The notes under the pieces were generated by a model, which saw only the letters and a program-made list of their open reading frames with translations, made no database searches and was not told the DNA's origin. From Streptomyces altiplanensis (GTDB lineage: Bacteria > Actinomycetota > Actinomycetes > Streptomycetales > Streptomycetaceae): a DNA stretch of 64,000 nucleotides. How positions within the stretch are numbered: the stretch's first letter is position 1; each line of letters opens with the position of its first letter. A program made the translations under genes and the position numbers. Shown here piece by piece: positions 1-10,417 of the stretch. The stretch lies in the NCBI GenBank assembly GCA_003719395.1, contig RHMC01000013.1, positions 1 through 64,000 of the forward strand. Direction: 5' to 3'.

Positions 1-392
1 AAGGCCAGGGTCTTGCCCGAGCCGGTGCGCCCGCGGCCCAGGACGTCGCGTCCGGTCAGCGAGTTCGGCAGCGTGGCGGCCTGGATCGGGAACGGCACCG
101 TCACCTCCTGCGCGGCGAGCGCGCCAGCAGGGGCGCGGGCATGCCCAGCTCATCGAAGGCCTCGACCGCGGGCAGGGCCGGCGTGGTGCCGACCGGCAGG
201 GCGAACTCGCCCTGCGGCGCGGAGGACCGGCGCTGGGCGGGCCGGCGGGAAGAGCCGGAAGATCCGGAGGGGCGGCCCGGCCCCGCCGGGCGGAAGCGCG
301 CGCCGCGGTCCGCTGGTGCGGCCGGCGAAGTTGCCGCCGGCGCGGGTACGGGAGAATCGGTCACGGTCGTTCGAACGTGCTGCGCGGTTCAT
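1..392 (-). CDS. DEAD/DEAH-box RNA helicase, N-terminal part (cut by window edge, frameshifted)
   Basis: Only the first ~130 codons are in the window; the gene runs leftward off the edge. The start is taken as ATG at 392-390, preceded by a GAGGAAAGG ribosome site. The product begins MNRAARSNDRDRF, then a low-complexity Arg/Gly/Ser/Pro tail. After that comes the Q-motif region (FDELGMPAPLL, then VTVPFPIQAATLPNSL) and Walker A (GRTGSGKTLAF) ending at base 1. These are family hallmarks of actinobacterial ATP-dependent RNA helicases that remodel RNA at low temperature. Reading requires two frame changes, near 300 and near 120, both in GC-rich runs; they look like sequencing indels. The cold-shock gene lies directly upstream on the same strand, which fits a shared cold-response role (inference). 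A GTG at 364 is a later alternative start. Confidence 0.85.
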
Positions 393-713
393 CTGAACCT
401 TTCCTCGATGGGCACGTTTCGAGGAATTCCGGGCAGCAGTGACTGCCGCAAGGAATCGCAAGAACGAGCCGGTAAATAAGAAGCCGAAATGAAGTCGGCC
501 CGGAAAGGTTTGAATACCTTTCGGCCGGGCGCTTCGAAGTGGCTGGAATCCGTACGGAGAAAGCACGGACGGGGGCGGGGTCGACGGGAATCGTGGCCGA
601 CCGCTCATGAGTCGGTGGCGCTGTACGGCGACCGAGTCGGGGCAACGATTCGAAGCAACGAGACGGGGCCCGCACCCTCAGGTGCGGGCCCCGACCGTGT
701 ATACGCGTCAGCG
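393..713. other. Intergenic region with two hairpins
   Basis: No gene is seen here. It holds the cold-shock gene's terminator (listed separately). It also holds a second imperfect hairpin at 491-535: the inner arms 499-509 and 516-529 pair as CCCGG/CCGGG and AAAGGT/ACCTTT with a 3-nt bulge, and outer GAAG/CTTC arms extend it. The second hairpin would lie in the 5' leader of the helicase mRNA, so it could be a leader structure or a back-up terminator. Confidence 0.5.
665..692 (-). terminator. Terminator of the cold-shock gene
   Basis: A perfect 12-bp stem (665-676 with 681-692) and a 4-nt CTCA loop lie 22 bases past the cold-shock stop codon. No long T-run follows, as is usual in Streptomyces. 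Confidence 0.8.
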
Positions 714-917
714 TCAGGCGGGAACGATGTTCTCGGCCTGCGGGCCCTTCTGGCCCTGCGTGACGTCGAAGGTCACCTTCTGGCCTTCCTGGAGCTCACG
801 GAAGCCCTGGGTGGCGATGTTGGAGTAGTGGGCGAAGACGTCAGCGCCGCCGCCCTCCTGCTCGATGAAGCCGAAGCCCTTTTCTGCGTTGAACCACTTC
901 ACGGTGCCGGAAGCCAT
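714..917 (-). CDS. Cold-shock protein, CspA family
   Basis: 67-residue single cold-shock domain, the full usual length. It starts [10 protein letters not shown], has RNP1 (KGFGFI, about residues 15-20) and an RNP2-like VFAHYS (about 30-35), and ends in an acidic/Gln-rich tail with ENIVPA. It binds single-stranded RNA/DNA and acts as an RNA chaperone in the cytoplasm. The ATG at 917 has a strong AAGGAG site 6 nt upstream. A leader of more than 200 bases separates it from the MerR-type gene on the same strand, so a regulated 5' UTR is plausible. Paralogues are common in Streptomyces, so I give no specific symbol. Confidence 0.96.
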   Translation of the reverse strand: MASGTVKWFNAEKGFGFIEQEGGGADVFAHYSNIATQGFRELQEGQKVTFDVTQGQKGPQAENIVPA

Positions 918-1191
918 GTCATTCTCCTTTGGAGCAGTGCCGGAGACCGCCGTGTGCGGAATCCGAGTCGCGTTGCCGCGATGATTGCCCCGTCCGGAAA
1001 CAAAGCACCGGAAATACGAAAGTGCGCCCGCGGCATGGAGCCGTAGGAGCACTTGAAGTTTTGGGAACCACAACTGCAACTTGAGATCCACACTAGCACG
1101 GCGTCGCGGACGTGCCAGGGGTCTTTCGTCACATCCGCTGCGCCGCCATAAACTCTCCATGCAGGCCGCTTTAAATTCTACAGCTGCCGCA

Positions 1192-1551
1192 CTAGATATT
1201 CTGCTCCTGCTGTTCGGTACGGCCTGGCTCGCGCAGTTGTTCGTTCATGCGCAGGGCGTCTTCCAGCTGATCTTCGAGGATGACGATCCGGCAGGCCGCG
1301 TCGATGGGGGTCCCCTGGTCGACCAGTTCCCGGGCGCGGGCGGCGACGCGCAGCTGGTAGCGGGAGTAGCGGCGGTGGCCGCCCTCGGAGCGCAGCGGGG
1401 TGATCAGCCGTGCTTCGCCGACGGCCCGCAGGAACGCGGGGGTGGTGCCGATCATCTCGGCGGCCCGGCCCATGGTGTAGGCGGGGAAGTCGTCGTCGTC
1501 GAAGCGGTCGGCCTTGGTGTTCTGGTGGGTCTCAGCGGTCACTTGCACCAT
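1192..1551 (-). CDS. MerR-family transcriptional regulator (short form)
   Basis: 119 residues. After an acidic start ([19 protein letters not shown]) comes the MerR winged-helix: HTH about residues 25-45, then [19 protein letters not shown] as wing and second helix. A short coiled C-terminus ([17 protein letters not shown]) could dimerise. There is no Cys-based metal or effector domain, so it is a one-domain regulator of the kind often found beside cold-shock/helicase genes in actinomycetes. The start is ATG at 1551, with a modest AGAAG site. The longer upstream reading has no good start and an unlikely composition. The target is unknown; control of the adjacent cold-shock gene is a guess from position. 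Confidence 0.85.
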   Translation of the reverse strand: MVQVTAETHQNTKADRFDDDDFPAYTMGRAAEMIGTTPAFLRAVGEARLITPLRSEGGHRRYSRYQLRVAARARELVDQGTPIDAACRIVILEDQLEDALRMNEQLREPGRTEQQEQNI

Positions 1552-1850
1552 CTTCTGTAGCGCTCGGAGCGGAACACTACGAGTGTGGCATGTCTGCTCC
1601 GGCCGCGACAGATATGTCCGCCGCCGATGCGCCGGCGTGGACCCGCCCCGGCGTGCCGCGGACACTATGGGGAAAGCGGTACGGGGGCGGTGCCGGGCCG
1701 TAGCCGGGTGTACACCCGCACGACGCCGGATGTCGGCCCGAGGGGCCGCAACGTGTTGGAAACCGTGTGGTGGGATGCTCAGGTGCCCCGACGTGCGCCC
1801 GAGGCGTGGGAGCAGGCGGCTTGACCGGCAAGGATGGGTAGGAAGACCAG

Positions 1851-3212
1851 ATGGATAAGCAGCAGGAATTCGTGCTCCGTACGCTCGAGGAACGCGACAT
1901 CCGGTTCGTGCGCCTGTGGTTCACCGACGTACTCGGCTTCCTGAAGTCGGTGGCGGTGGCCCCGGCCGAACTTGAACAGGCGTTCGACGAGGGCATCGGT
2001 TTCGACGGCTCCGCGATCGAGGGCTTCGCCCGCGTGTACGAGTCCGACATGATCGCCAAGCCGGATCCGGGCACCTTCCAGATCCTCCCGTGGCGGGCCG
2101 AGGCCCCCGGCACGGCCCGGATGTTCTGCGACATCCTGATGCCGGACGGCTCGCCGTCCTTCGCGGACCCGCGCTATGTGCTGAAGCGGATCCTCGCCAA
2201 GACCTCGGACCTCGGCTTCACCTTCTACACCCACCCCGAGATCGAGTTCTTCCTGCTGAAGAACAAGCCCCTGGACGGCACCCGGCCCACGCCCGCCGAC
2301 AACTCGGGTTATTTCGACCACACCCCGCAGAATGTCGGCATGGATTTCCGCCGCCAGGCGATCACCATGCTGGAGTCCATGGGCATCTCGGTCGAGTTCA
2401 GCCACCACGAGGGCGCCCCGGGCCAGCAGGAGATCGACCTCCGTTACGCCGACGCGCTGTCGACCGCCGACAACATCATGACGTTCCGGCTGGTCATGAA
2501 GCAGGTGGCGCTGGAGCAGGGCGTGCAGGCCACCTTCATGCCGAAGCCGTTCAGCGAATACCCGGGCTCGGGCATGCACACCCACCTCTCCCTCTTCGAG
2601 GGCGACCGCAACGCGTTCTACGAGTCGGGCTCGGAGTACCAGCTCTCCAAGGTCGGCCGCTCCTTCATCGCGGGCCTGCTCAAGCACGCCGCGGAGATCT
2701 CCGCGGTCACCAACCAGTGGGTCAACTCCTACAAGCGCATCTGGGGCGGCTCCACCCGCACGGCCGGCTCGGGCGGCGAGGCCCCGTCGTACATCTGCTG
2801 GGGCCACAACAACCGCTCCGCGCTGATCCGCGTCCCCATGTACAAGCCGGGCAAGACCGGCTCGGCGCGCGTCGAGGTCCGCTCGATCGACTCCGGCGCG
2901 AATCCGTACCTGACGTACGCCGTCCTGCTCGCCGCCGGACTCAAGGGCATCGAGGAGGGCTACGAGCTCCCGCCGGGCGCCGACGACGACGTCTGGGCGC
3001 TGTCCGACGCCGAGCGCCGCGCGATGGGCATCGAGCCGCTGCCGCAGAACCTCGGCGAGGCCATCGCCCTGATGGAGCGCAGCGAACTGGTCGCCGAGAC
3101 GCTGGGCGAGCACGTCTTCGACTTCTTCCTGCGCAACAAGAAGCAGGAGTGGGAGGAGTACCGCTCCGAGGTCACCGCCTTCGAGCTCCGCAAGAACCTG
3201 CCGGTGCTGTAG
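1851..3212 (+). CDS. glnA2: Glutamine synthetase-like protein GlnA2 (gamma-glutamylpolyamine synthetase type)
   Basis: 453 residues, complete type-I glutamine synthetase fold. Visible motifs are GFDGSAIEGF near the N-terminus, the metal/glutamate motif EIEFFLL, GSGMHTHLSL, and an ATP-site region around NNRSALIRVP. Unlike GlnA at 53.7 kb, it lacks the ~25-residue insertion and the KDLYEL adenylylation loop; a shorter EEGYELPPG lies near residue 371. The sequence and its position close to glnE match what I recall of S. coelicolor GlnA2, a member reported to glutamylate polyamines instead of making glutamine. The ribosome site GGTAGGAAG precedes ATG 1851. It is monocistronic, with a hairpin after the stop. 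The substrate is inferred from the family, not from the sequence. Confidence 0.9.
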   Translation: MDKQQEFVLRTLEERDIRFVRLWFTDVLGFLKSVAVAPAELEQAFDEGIGFDGSAIEGFARVYESDMIAKPDPGTFQILPWRAEAPGTARMFCDILMPDGSPSFADPRYVLKRILAKTSDLGFTFYTHPEIEFFLLKNKPLDGTRPTPADNSGYFDHTPQNVGMDFRRQAITMLESMGISVEFSHHEGAPGQQEIDLRYADALSTADNIMTFRLVMKQVALEQGVQATFMPKPFSEYPGSGMHTHLSLFEGDRNAFYESGSEYQLSKVGRSFIAGLLKHAAEISAVTNQWVNSYKRIWGGSTRTAGSGGEAPSYICWGHNNRSALIRVPMYKPGKTGSARVEVRSIDSGANPYLTYAVLLAAGLKGIEEGYELPPGADDDVWALSDAERRAMGIEPLPQNLGEAIALMERSELVAETLGEHVFDFFLRNKKQEWEEYRSEVTAFELRKNLPVL

Positions 3213-3584
3213 CGGCAGGACGGGACCGTCGGGGCCGGTGGCGTCATGCCGGCCGGCCCCGGGCCGTCCCGGCCGGCGGCCGTCAGGGCCTCTCCGGCGC
3301 CTGTCCGGGCGCAGAGCGCCACCCGGCCCGTGCGGCGCCCGCCCCCTCGCCCGCGGTCCGGGCCACGGCCGCACCCTCGGCCTCGCCGGTCTGTGCGTCG
3401 CGCCGGCCGCGCTGCTGATCCCGCTCGTCGACCGGGGGCCCGGCGTCGGCCTTCGTGCCGGTCTTCCTCTCCCCGGTCCGTACGCGACGGGAACCGCCGC
3501 AGGAGGAGGCCGCTGTGCCCCGGGTGAGTACCGGGCGGAGAAAAGCCGGTGCGGCGGGACCGGCGACGATGGGAGGGTGCGAGG
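3213..3584 (+). other. Intergenic region after glnA2: terminator-like hairpin and possible gene remnant
   Basis: An 8-bp GGGGCCGG/CCGGCCCC stem (3231-3238 with 3253-3260) just past the glnA2 stop is a likely terminator. Further on (about 3360-3490) one plus-strand frame encodes a hydrophobic stretch, TLGLAGLCVAPAALLIPLV. It could be the relic of a membrane-protein gene, but there is no start, no ribosome site and no clear frame, so I do not call a gene. Confidence 0.35.
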
Positions 3585-4326
3585 ATGAACCGATCACTGA
3601 TCTCGCGGCTGGCCCATGCCGGTCATCCCGTCGCCGGCCGCCGCTCGACGACGAATCCGTACGCCGCCTCCTCGGGCGGGCCGTCGTCCGGGGGGACGAG
3701 CGGCTGCTCGACCTCGGGTGCGGGCAGGCCGAATGGCTCGTACGGGCGCTGGTCGCGCATCCGGGAACGACGGCCGTGGCGTCGATCGTGTCGGCCGACG
3801 CGCTGGAGGAGGCGCGCAAGCAGGCCGACGCGCGGGGCGTCGGGGACCGGCTGGTGCTGCATGAGCAGGATGCCGGGGCGTTCGCCTCGGAGCGGGGATT
3901 CGACGTCGTGATGAGCGTGGGGGCCACCCATGCCTTCGGCGGGCTGACGGGCACGCTCGCCACGGCCCGCGAGCACCTCGCGCCCGGCGGCCGGGTGCTC
4001 GTCGGTGACGCGTACTGGGAGGCCGCGCCCAGCGCCGAGGCACGGGAGATGCTCGGGGAGTACGAGGATCTGGCCACGACCATGGACCGGGTGGCCGCGG
4101 ACGGCTGGACGCCCGTGTTCGGGCACATCAGCACCCGCCGGGAGCTGGACGACTACGAGTGGCACTGGACGGGGACCCTGGCGGAGTGGGCCCTCGACCA
4201 CCCCGGGGACCCCCTCGCCCAGGAGGCCCTCGCGACGGCGACCGGCACCGGTCCGAGTGGCTGCACGTGTACCGGGGCTGCTTCGGGTTCCACACGCTGG
4301 TGCTGCGGTCCACGCCGGCCGGCTGA
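3585..4326 (+). CDS. SAM-dependent methyltransferase (frameshifted)
   Basis: Class-I methyltransferase of about 247 residues. It starts MNRSLISRLAHAGHPVAG. A one-base loss near 3640 is followed by LDLGCGQAEWLVRAL, the glycine-rich SAM loop (motif I), then the acidic motif, VGATHAFGG and APGGRVLVGDAYWE (motifs IV-V). A second loss near 4240 restores EWLHVYRGCFGFHTLVLRS before TGA 4324-4326. Both breaks shift the frame by one base in GC-rich runs. The acceptor is unknown; this cytosolic family is common in streptomycetes and is usually left as a generic methyltransferase. It converges on the next gene with an 18-bp gap. Confidence 0.8.
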
Positions 4327-4344
4327 AACGGCCGGCCGAAGGGA

Positions 4345-4863
4345 TCAGCCGAAGAGCCAGCGGGTCTGGCTGTAGACGCCCTTGCCGAAGCCGAAGGCCG
4401 TCGACGGGGCGACGCGGAACACCACGGCGCGGTCGTCCTCGCCCGCGCCCCGGAACGCCCCGTCGTGTACGTCGAAGTGCCAGTCCGGGCCGTACTTCGT
4501 CTCGTACGCCCGGGCCAGGCGCCGCAGGCGCGGCTCGTCGGTCTCCCGAGCCGCCTCGCCCTCGACCACCAGGTCGATCCCCTCGTGCAGGGTGTTCCTG
4601 CCGGTGGTCAGGACGACGTTCCGGTTGGCGGCGAGGTTCTTCGCCTTGCGTTCCGCCGGGCCCGTGCAGAAGTACAGCGCGTCGTCCTGCCAGACGGCCA
4701 GCAGCGGGGTGACGTGCGGGCGGCCGTCCGGGCGTACGGTCGTCAGCCAGAACAGCTCCGCCTGTTCCAGGCGCGCCACCGCGTCGGACCAGGAGGCCGC
4801 GGTCGCGCCCTCGTCGCTGTAGCGGGGGTCCAGCCTGCTCTGCGGTTCCGGTTCCGGTTCCAC
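4345..4863 (-). CDS. PPOX-class flavin/F420-dependent oxidoreductase (pyridoxamine-phosphate-oxidase fold)
   Basis: 172 residues, intact. The split-barrel fold is seen as LEQAELFWLTTVRPDGRPHV, then PLLAVWQDDALYFCTGPAERKAKNL (the latter read in two pieces), a cofactor-binding signature of this superfamily. Then come VVEGEAARET and a C-terminal VFRVAPSTAFGFGKG typical of actinobacterial PPOX proteins that use FMN or F420. The start is GTG at 4863 with a GAGGG site 7 nt upstream. The physiological substrate is unknown. Confidence 0.85.
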   Translation of the reverse strand: MEPEPEPQSRLDPRYSDEGATAASWSDAVARLEQAELFWLTTVRPDGRPHVTPLLAVWQDDALYFCTGPAERKAKNLAANRNVVLTTGRNTLHEGIDLVVEGEAARETDEPRLRRLARAYETKYGPDWHFDVHDGAFRGAGEDDRAVVFRVAPSTAFGFGKGVYSQTRWLFG

Positions 4864-4936
4864 GGTGTTTCCCTCTCGCTCGCGGTCCGCCTCTCGTTAC
4901 AGAATCCTGTCGACAGGGACAGACCGCGAGCGGAAC

Positions 4937-7125
4937 TCATCGGGCGTTCGTGCCCACCGGCTGCCAGCCGGAGGAGTCCCGGCCGCTCCAGTGGAGCCGG
5001 CCGTCCAGGGCCACCGCCGCCACCGAGGTGTTCCCCGCCGCGTCCGTGGCGGACGCGGGGGGCTCCGCCGAAGAGGAAACCGCCGCTCCTGTTCCAGCGC
5101 GGTGCGCCGGCGGGCCGGTGGGAAGTTCGGCCGTGCCGAGCCGGCCCGAGCCGTCGCGGGCCGCCAGCAGGGTGCCCGCGGCGCTCACCGGGCCGAAGCC
5201 CGCCCGGCCCGCCCAGGTCGTGACGCGCGGGGCGGCCGGGGCCGCGGCGGTCACCGCGCCCCGGGGGCGGTCCCGGCGGTGAAGCGGGCCGTCCGGACGG
5301 CGCCGGAGTCCGGCTTGCGGAAGTACAGGCGTACGCCGTCACCGTCCGGACGGACGGTCGGCGGCAGCGGCGTCGCGGGCAGGGCGGTGGGCACGGGGCC
5401 GCGCATCGGGGCGCCGGGTGCGTCCTGGGTCCACACGACGGTCGACGTGAGGGTCTGCGCGAAGACGTAGTCGCGGCCCGCGCTGTCGGTGGCCGTTGCC
5501 GGGTCGCCGAACACCTGCCGGCCGCCCAGCGCCCGCCAGGGCGCCCAGGTGCCGTCGGACAGCTGCGTACGGGAGCTGAGCCCGTGGTCGCCGTCGCGGA
5601 GGTAGACCGTCGCCCGGCCCTCGCGGTCCACCGTCACCGCCGGGGCGCTGATGTCCAGGGACTCGGGCGCGTGGACGGGGCGCGGCATGCCGAGGGCCTG
5701 CCAGGGGCCGAACGCGCCGCCCACGGTGCGCTGCACGGTGGTGACGACGTCCCTGCGGTAGCCGGCGGGGCCGTCGAAAGAGGTGCGGGTGCCGAAGAGG
5801 GCGATGCGGCCGTCGGGCAGCTTCTCGGAGGTGATGCCGCTGTCCAGACCGGTTTCGCCGAGCAGCGTCGGACCGGTCCACACGGGCTGGTCCCCCGCCC
5901 CGGTGCCCGCCTCGCGGTGCCAGACCGCGAGGCGCGTGTCCAGCACCGAGAACGCCCACAGTTCGCCCTCCCGCGCGCCGCTCTGGAGCCACGAGGTGCT
6001 GGTGTTGCGCGAGTAGCGGATGCCGTACACCCAGCCGGGGCCCGTGGGCCGCCCCGCCACCTTGCGGTCGCCGCAGCCGGCCTCCGCGCCGCAGTAGTTG
6101 TTCGGGTAGTCGGTCCAGGCGTACGTCTCCAGCGTGTGCAGCTTCTCCCGCACGGCCTCGGGGCCCAGGACGTGCGGCAGGCTGCCGTTGAGGTAGCCGA
6201 GGTAGTTCTGGACGGTGAAGTGCGGGCGGCCGGCGGTTTCGCCGTACTCGCTGAGCGCCAGCTGGGCGAACCTGGCGCCGTACATGTGGTCCTGGTGGTC
6301 GGGGAGCATCTGCGGCGTGGTCTCGCGGCCGTTCGTCGGGTCCAGCATCCGTACGAACGTCGGCCGGAAGCGCTCCAGCACCCCGGTGATCGTCCGCACG
6401 ACCTGGTCCTTGGAGTACGCGAAGGTCTCCTTGACCGGGGTGTCGGACGACAGGTGCGACTCCAGGGCCTGTATCCGGCCGTCCCACAGCCCGTGCAGGC
6501 TGTGCGGCCGGTCCGCGGCGCTGGCGCCCGCCTCGTGCAGCTGCAGCCAGACCAGGCTGACCTTCGGGCGCGCCTTCAGCGTGTCCAGCTCGGCCCAGCC
6601 GCCGCCCGCGGTGCGGATCGCGGAGCGCTGCCAGGGGCTGGTGCGGTCGCCGGTGGCCATCTCGGCGTACGCGGCGCGTATGCCGTTCTGCCGGGCCTCG
6701 GCGTACCGCATCTTGTCGGGGGCGGGCAGCGGGACGCCCTCGTTCTTGCCGCCGCGGAAGGAGTTGACCCCGTCCGCCTCGCCCGCCGTCAGGTAGACCG
6801 AGGTCAGGCTCTGGCCGGTGCGTATCGACTGGCTGAGGTCGGGGTTCATGAAGAACAGGTCGTCGTCCGGGTGCGAGAGGATCTGCACCACGGACTCGTG
6901 TGCGCCGCGGGACGCCCGTCGGCGTCCGCCCGGTCCGCAGCGTCCGCCGTGCCCGCGGTGCCGGCCGTGACGGTCCTGGCCGCCGTGGAACCGGAGGACG
7001 GCGCGAGCGGGACGGCGGGACGCGCGAGCTGGACGCCCGTCACCGGCCAGCAGCAGCGCCGCGAGAGCGACGCTGGGCATGCTGCGGCGGGGCAGGCGGA
7101 AGGGACTACGGGCCCTGGGCGGCAT
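4937..7125 (-). CDS. Secreted PIG-L family deacetylase with C-terminal repeat domain (frameshifted)
   Basis: About 730 residues. A signal peptide (MPSVALAALLLAG region) leads to an Ala/Thr-rich stretch and then VQILSHPDDDLFF, the zinc-binding HPDDx motif of the PIG-L/LmbE N-acetylglucosamine deacetylase fold. PDHQDHMYGARFA supplies the second histidine cluster. From about residue 390 the protein changes to Trp-rich repeats (WTGPTLLG, FGPWQALG, WAPWRALGG), suggesting a beta-propeller or lectin-like domain. Three frame changes (near 7060, 6905 and 5255) must be corrected; the last adds ~105 C-terminal residues ending at 4937. It probably acts on an N-acetylated glycan outside the cell, but the substrate is unknown. 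It is divergent from glnE across ~295 bp. Confidence 0.8.
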
Positions 7126-7419
7126 AGGAACGGTGCTTTCGGTGTGCGGGGGTACGGCGTACGGAACGGGGTTGCGCCCAGGACGGCGCTGAACATCGCG
7201 CTGACTGTGGAGCAGAAGTGAAGAGAGTGGCACGGGGCATCCGGTTCACCGGCACCGAAAACCGGTGATGTTGTCCATGTCACTGGCCTTTTCCGTCACA
7301 GCCCTTCTCCCAGGTCCGCCGGGTGGGAGGCCGTCTCGCCGCTCCTGCGGATAGGCTCGTGAGCCGGACCTTGACCGGGCGGCCGTACGGTCCGTGGAAC
7401 GGCCGGAGCAGGAGGCACG

Positions 7420-10414
7420 ATGTCGGCGCCGGGGCGCAGGAGCAGTACCTTCACGCGTCTGCTGCGGCACGGTTTCACCGATCCGTCCGCCGCCGAGCGG
7501 CTCCTCGACGCCCCCGAGCTCGCGGCCGTACGGACCGACCCGGTGCTCCTGGACGCGCTCGGCGCGACCGCCGACCCCGACCTGGCGCTCCTCGGGCTCG
7601 TACGGCTGGCCGAGGCGCAGGACGACGCCGGGCGGCGTGTCCTCCTCGACACCCTCGTCACCGCCAAGCCGCTGCGTGACCGGCTGCTCGGTGTGCTCGG
7701 CGCGTCGGAGGCGCTCGGCGACCACCTGGCGCGCCATCCGCACGACTGGCACGCGCTCGTCACGTACGAGGCGGCCGACCTGCACCCCGGGGTCGCCGAA
7801 TTCGAGCGGTGCCTCGCCGGTGCCACCGACCCGGTGTCGCTGCGGGTCGCGTACCGGCGCTGCCTGCTGTCGATCGCGGCCCGCGACGTGTGCGGCACGA
7901 CCGATGTCGCGCAGACCGCCGCCGAACTGGCCGACCTGGCGACGGCGACCCTGCGCGCCGCGCTCGCCGTCGCCCGCGAGGCCGCCCCGCAAGACGCCGC
8001 CGCGTGCCGGCTCGCGGTGATAGCGATGGGCAAGTGCGGCGGCCACGAGCTGAACTACGTCTCCGACGTGGACGTGATCTTCGTGGCGGAGGCGCCGGAG
8101 GGGGCGCAGGGCGCCGACGAGGAGAAGGCGATCGGCGCCGCGACCCGGCTCGCCTCCCACCTGATGCGGATCTGCTCCGAGACGAACGCCGAGGGCACGA
8201 TCTGGCCGGTCGACGCGAACCTGCGGCCCGAGGGACGCAACGGGCCGCTGGTGCGGACGCTCTCCAGCCACCTCGCGTACTACCAGCGGTGGGCCAAGAC
8301 CTGGGAGTTCCAGGCCCTGCTCAAGGCGCGGCCGGTGGCCGGCGACCCCGCGCTGGGCCGGGAGTACGTCGAGGCCGTGTCACCGCTCGTGTGGCAGGCC
8401 GCCGAGCGCGAGAACTTCGTGCCCGACGTGCAGAAGATGCGCCGCCGCGTCGTCGACAACATCCCCGCCGCGCAGGTGGACCGCGAGCTCAAGCTGGGGC
8501 CCGGCGGGCTGCGGGACGTCGAGTTCGCCGTACAGCTCCTCCAGCTGGTGCACGGGCTGCAGCGACGCGACGCTGCACCACGGGTCCACGCTCGGGGCGC
8601 TGAAGGCACTCGCGGCGGGCGGGTACGTGGGGCGGGCGGACGCCGCGCAGCTGGACGAGGCGTACCGCTTCCTGCGCGCCATGGAGCACCGCATCCAGCT
8701 GTACCGGCTGCGCCGCACGCACCTCGTGCCGCAGGGCGAGGCCGACCTGCGGCGGCTCGGGCGCTCGCTCGGGGTGCGCACCAAGCCCGTCGCCGAGCTC
8801 GACCGGGCGTGGCGGCGGCACGCGTCGGTGGTGCGGCGGCTGCACGAGAAGATCTTCTACCGGCCGCTGCTCGACGCGGTCGGCCAGATCGCGCCCGGCG
8901 AGATCCGGCTCAGCCCCAAGGCGGCGGGGCAGCGGCTCGAAGCGCTGGGTTACGCCGATCCGGCCGCCGCGCTGCGGCATCTGGAGGCGCTCGCCTCCGG
9001 TGTGACGCGCAGGCGGCCATCCAGCGGACGCTGCTCCCGGTGCTGCTGGGCTGGTTCGCGGACTCCGCCGACCCGGACGCCGGACTGCTCGGCTTCCGGA
9101 AGGTGTCCGACGCGCTGGGCAAGACGCCGTGGTACCTGCGGCTGCTGCGGGACGAGGGGGCGGCGGCGGAGAACCTGGCACGGGTCCTGTCGGCCGGGCG
9201 GCTCGCCCCCGACCTGCTGCTGCGGGCACCGGAGGCGGCGGCGCTGCTCGGCGACCCGCAGGGCTCAAGCCGCGCGGCCGGGCGCACCTGGAGCAGGAGG
9301 TGCTGGCCGCGGTCGGGCGGGCGGACGGTGGCGGAGGCGGCGGTCGTGCGGCGCGAGGGGTGCGGCGGCGGGAGCTGTTCCGTACCGCCGCCGGCGACAT
9401 CATCGGGTCGTACGGAACCGAGGAGAGCCCGGCGGAAGAGGACCCCGGACGCGCTCGTCGACCGTGTCGGCAACGCCCTGACCGACCTCAACGCCGCCAC
9501 GCTCGCCGGCGCGCTGCGGCGCGTGCAGGGAGCGGTGGGGGAACACGCTGCCGACGCGGTTCGCGGTGATCGGGATGGGACGCTTCGGCGGCCACGAGCT
9601 GAGCTACGGGTCCGACGCGGACGTTCTCTTCGTGCACGAGCCGCGCGAGGGCGCGGACGAGCAGGAGGCGGCGCGGGCCGCGAACACGGTCGTCGCCGAG
9701 ATGCGGCGGCTGCTCCAACTCCCCACCTCGGACCCGCCGTTGATGATCGACGCGGACCTGCGGCCGGAGGGCAAGAGCGGACCGATGGTGCGTACGCTCG
9801 CCTCCTACGCGGCGTACTACCGGCGGTGGTCGCTGGTCTGGGAGAGTCAGGCGCTGCTGCGCGCGGAGCCGGTGGCGGGGGACGCGGACCTCGGGCGGCG
9901 TTTCGTCGAGCTCGTCGATCCGCAGCGGTATCCGCGGACGGGGCTCGGCGAGGAGGCGGTGCGCGAGATCCGGCGGCTCAAGGCACGCATGGAGTCCGAG
10001 CGGATGCCGCGCGGCGCGGACCCGACGCTGCACGCGAAGCTGGGCCGGGGCGGGCTCAGCGACGTCGAGTGGACGGTCCAGCTGCTCCAGATGCGGCACG
10101 GGGCGGCGGAGCCGGGCCTGCGGACCACCCGTACGCGCGAGGCCCTCGCGGCGGCGCGCGAGGCGGACCTCGGCGCGGCGGACGACGCGGCGGTGCTGGA
10201 CGAGGCGTGGGTACTGGCGACGCGGGTGCGCAACGCGGTGATGCTGGTCCGGGGGAGGGCGGGCGACACGTTCCCCTCGGACGCGCGCGAACTGGGCGCG
10301 GTGGCCCGGTACCTGGGGTACGAGGCGGGCACATGGGGGACATGCTCGACGACTACCGGCAGCTCGACGCGGCGCGCGCGCGCAGTCGTCGAGGAGCTGT
10401 TCTACGGGGGCTGA
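7420..10414 (+). CDS. glnE: Bifunctional glutamine synthetase adenylyltransferase/deadenylase (many frameshifts)
   Basis: About 998 residues across two tandem nucleotidyltransferase halves. The N-terminal half has CGGHELNYVSDVDVIFVAE and DANLRPEGRNGPLVRT (deadenylase). The C-terminal half has FGGHELSYGSDADVLFVHE and DADLRPEGKSGPMVRT (adenylylase). Each carries the paired-Asp metal motif, and each is followed by a GGLRDVEFAVQL or GGLSDVEWTVQL helix. GlnE attaches or removes AMP on GlnA; the target Tyr397 is in glnA at 53.7 kb. The start is ATG 7420 behind AGGAGG. Frame changes near 8565, 9005, 9265, 9445, 9548, 10335 and 10380 alternate in sign and leave all conserved blocks readable, so I judge them assembly errors. 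It converges on the Spo0M-like gene with a 3-bp gap. Confidence 0.92.
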
Positions 10415-10417
10415 GGC

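Noticed and set aside
1779..3374. Long minus-strand open frame opposite glnA2
   Set aside because: GC-rich third positions create antisense open frames in Streptomyces; the product has no domain and the plus strand encodes a clear enzyme.
3360..3490. Hydrophobic plus-strand segment as a gene
   Set aside because: No start codon with ribosome site and no consistent frame; recorded only as a possible remnant.
7420..10414. Programmed ribosomal frameshifting in glnE
   Set aside because: Seven changes of mixed sign without slippery sites, and similar breaks in unrelated genes, point to sequence error.
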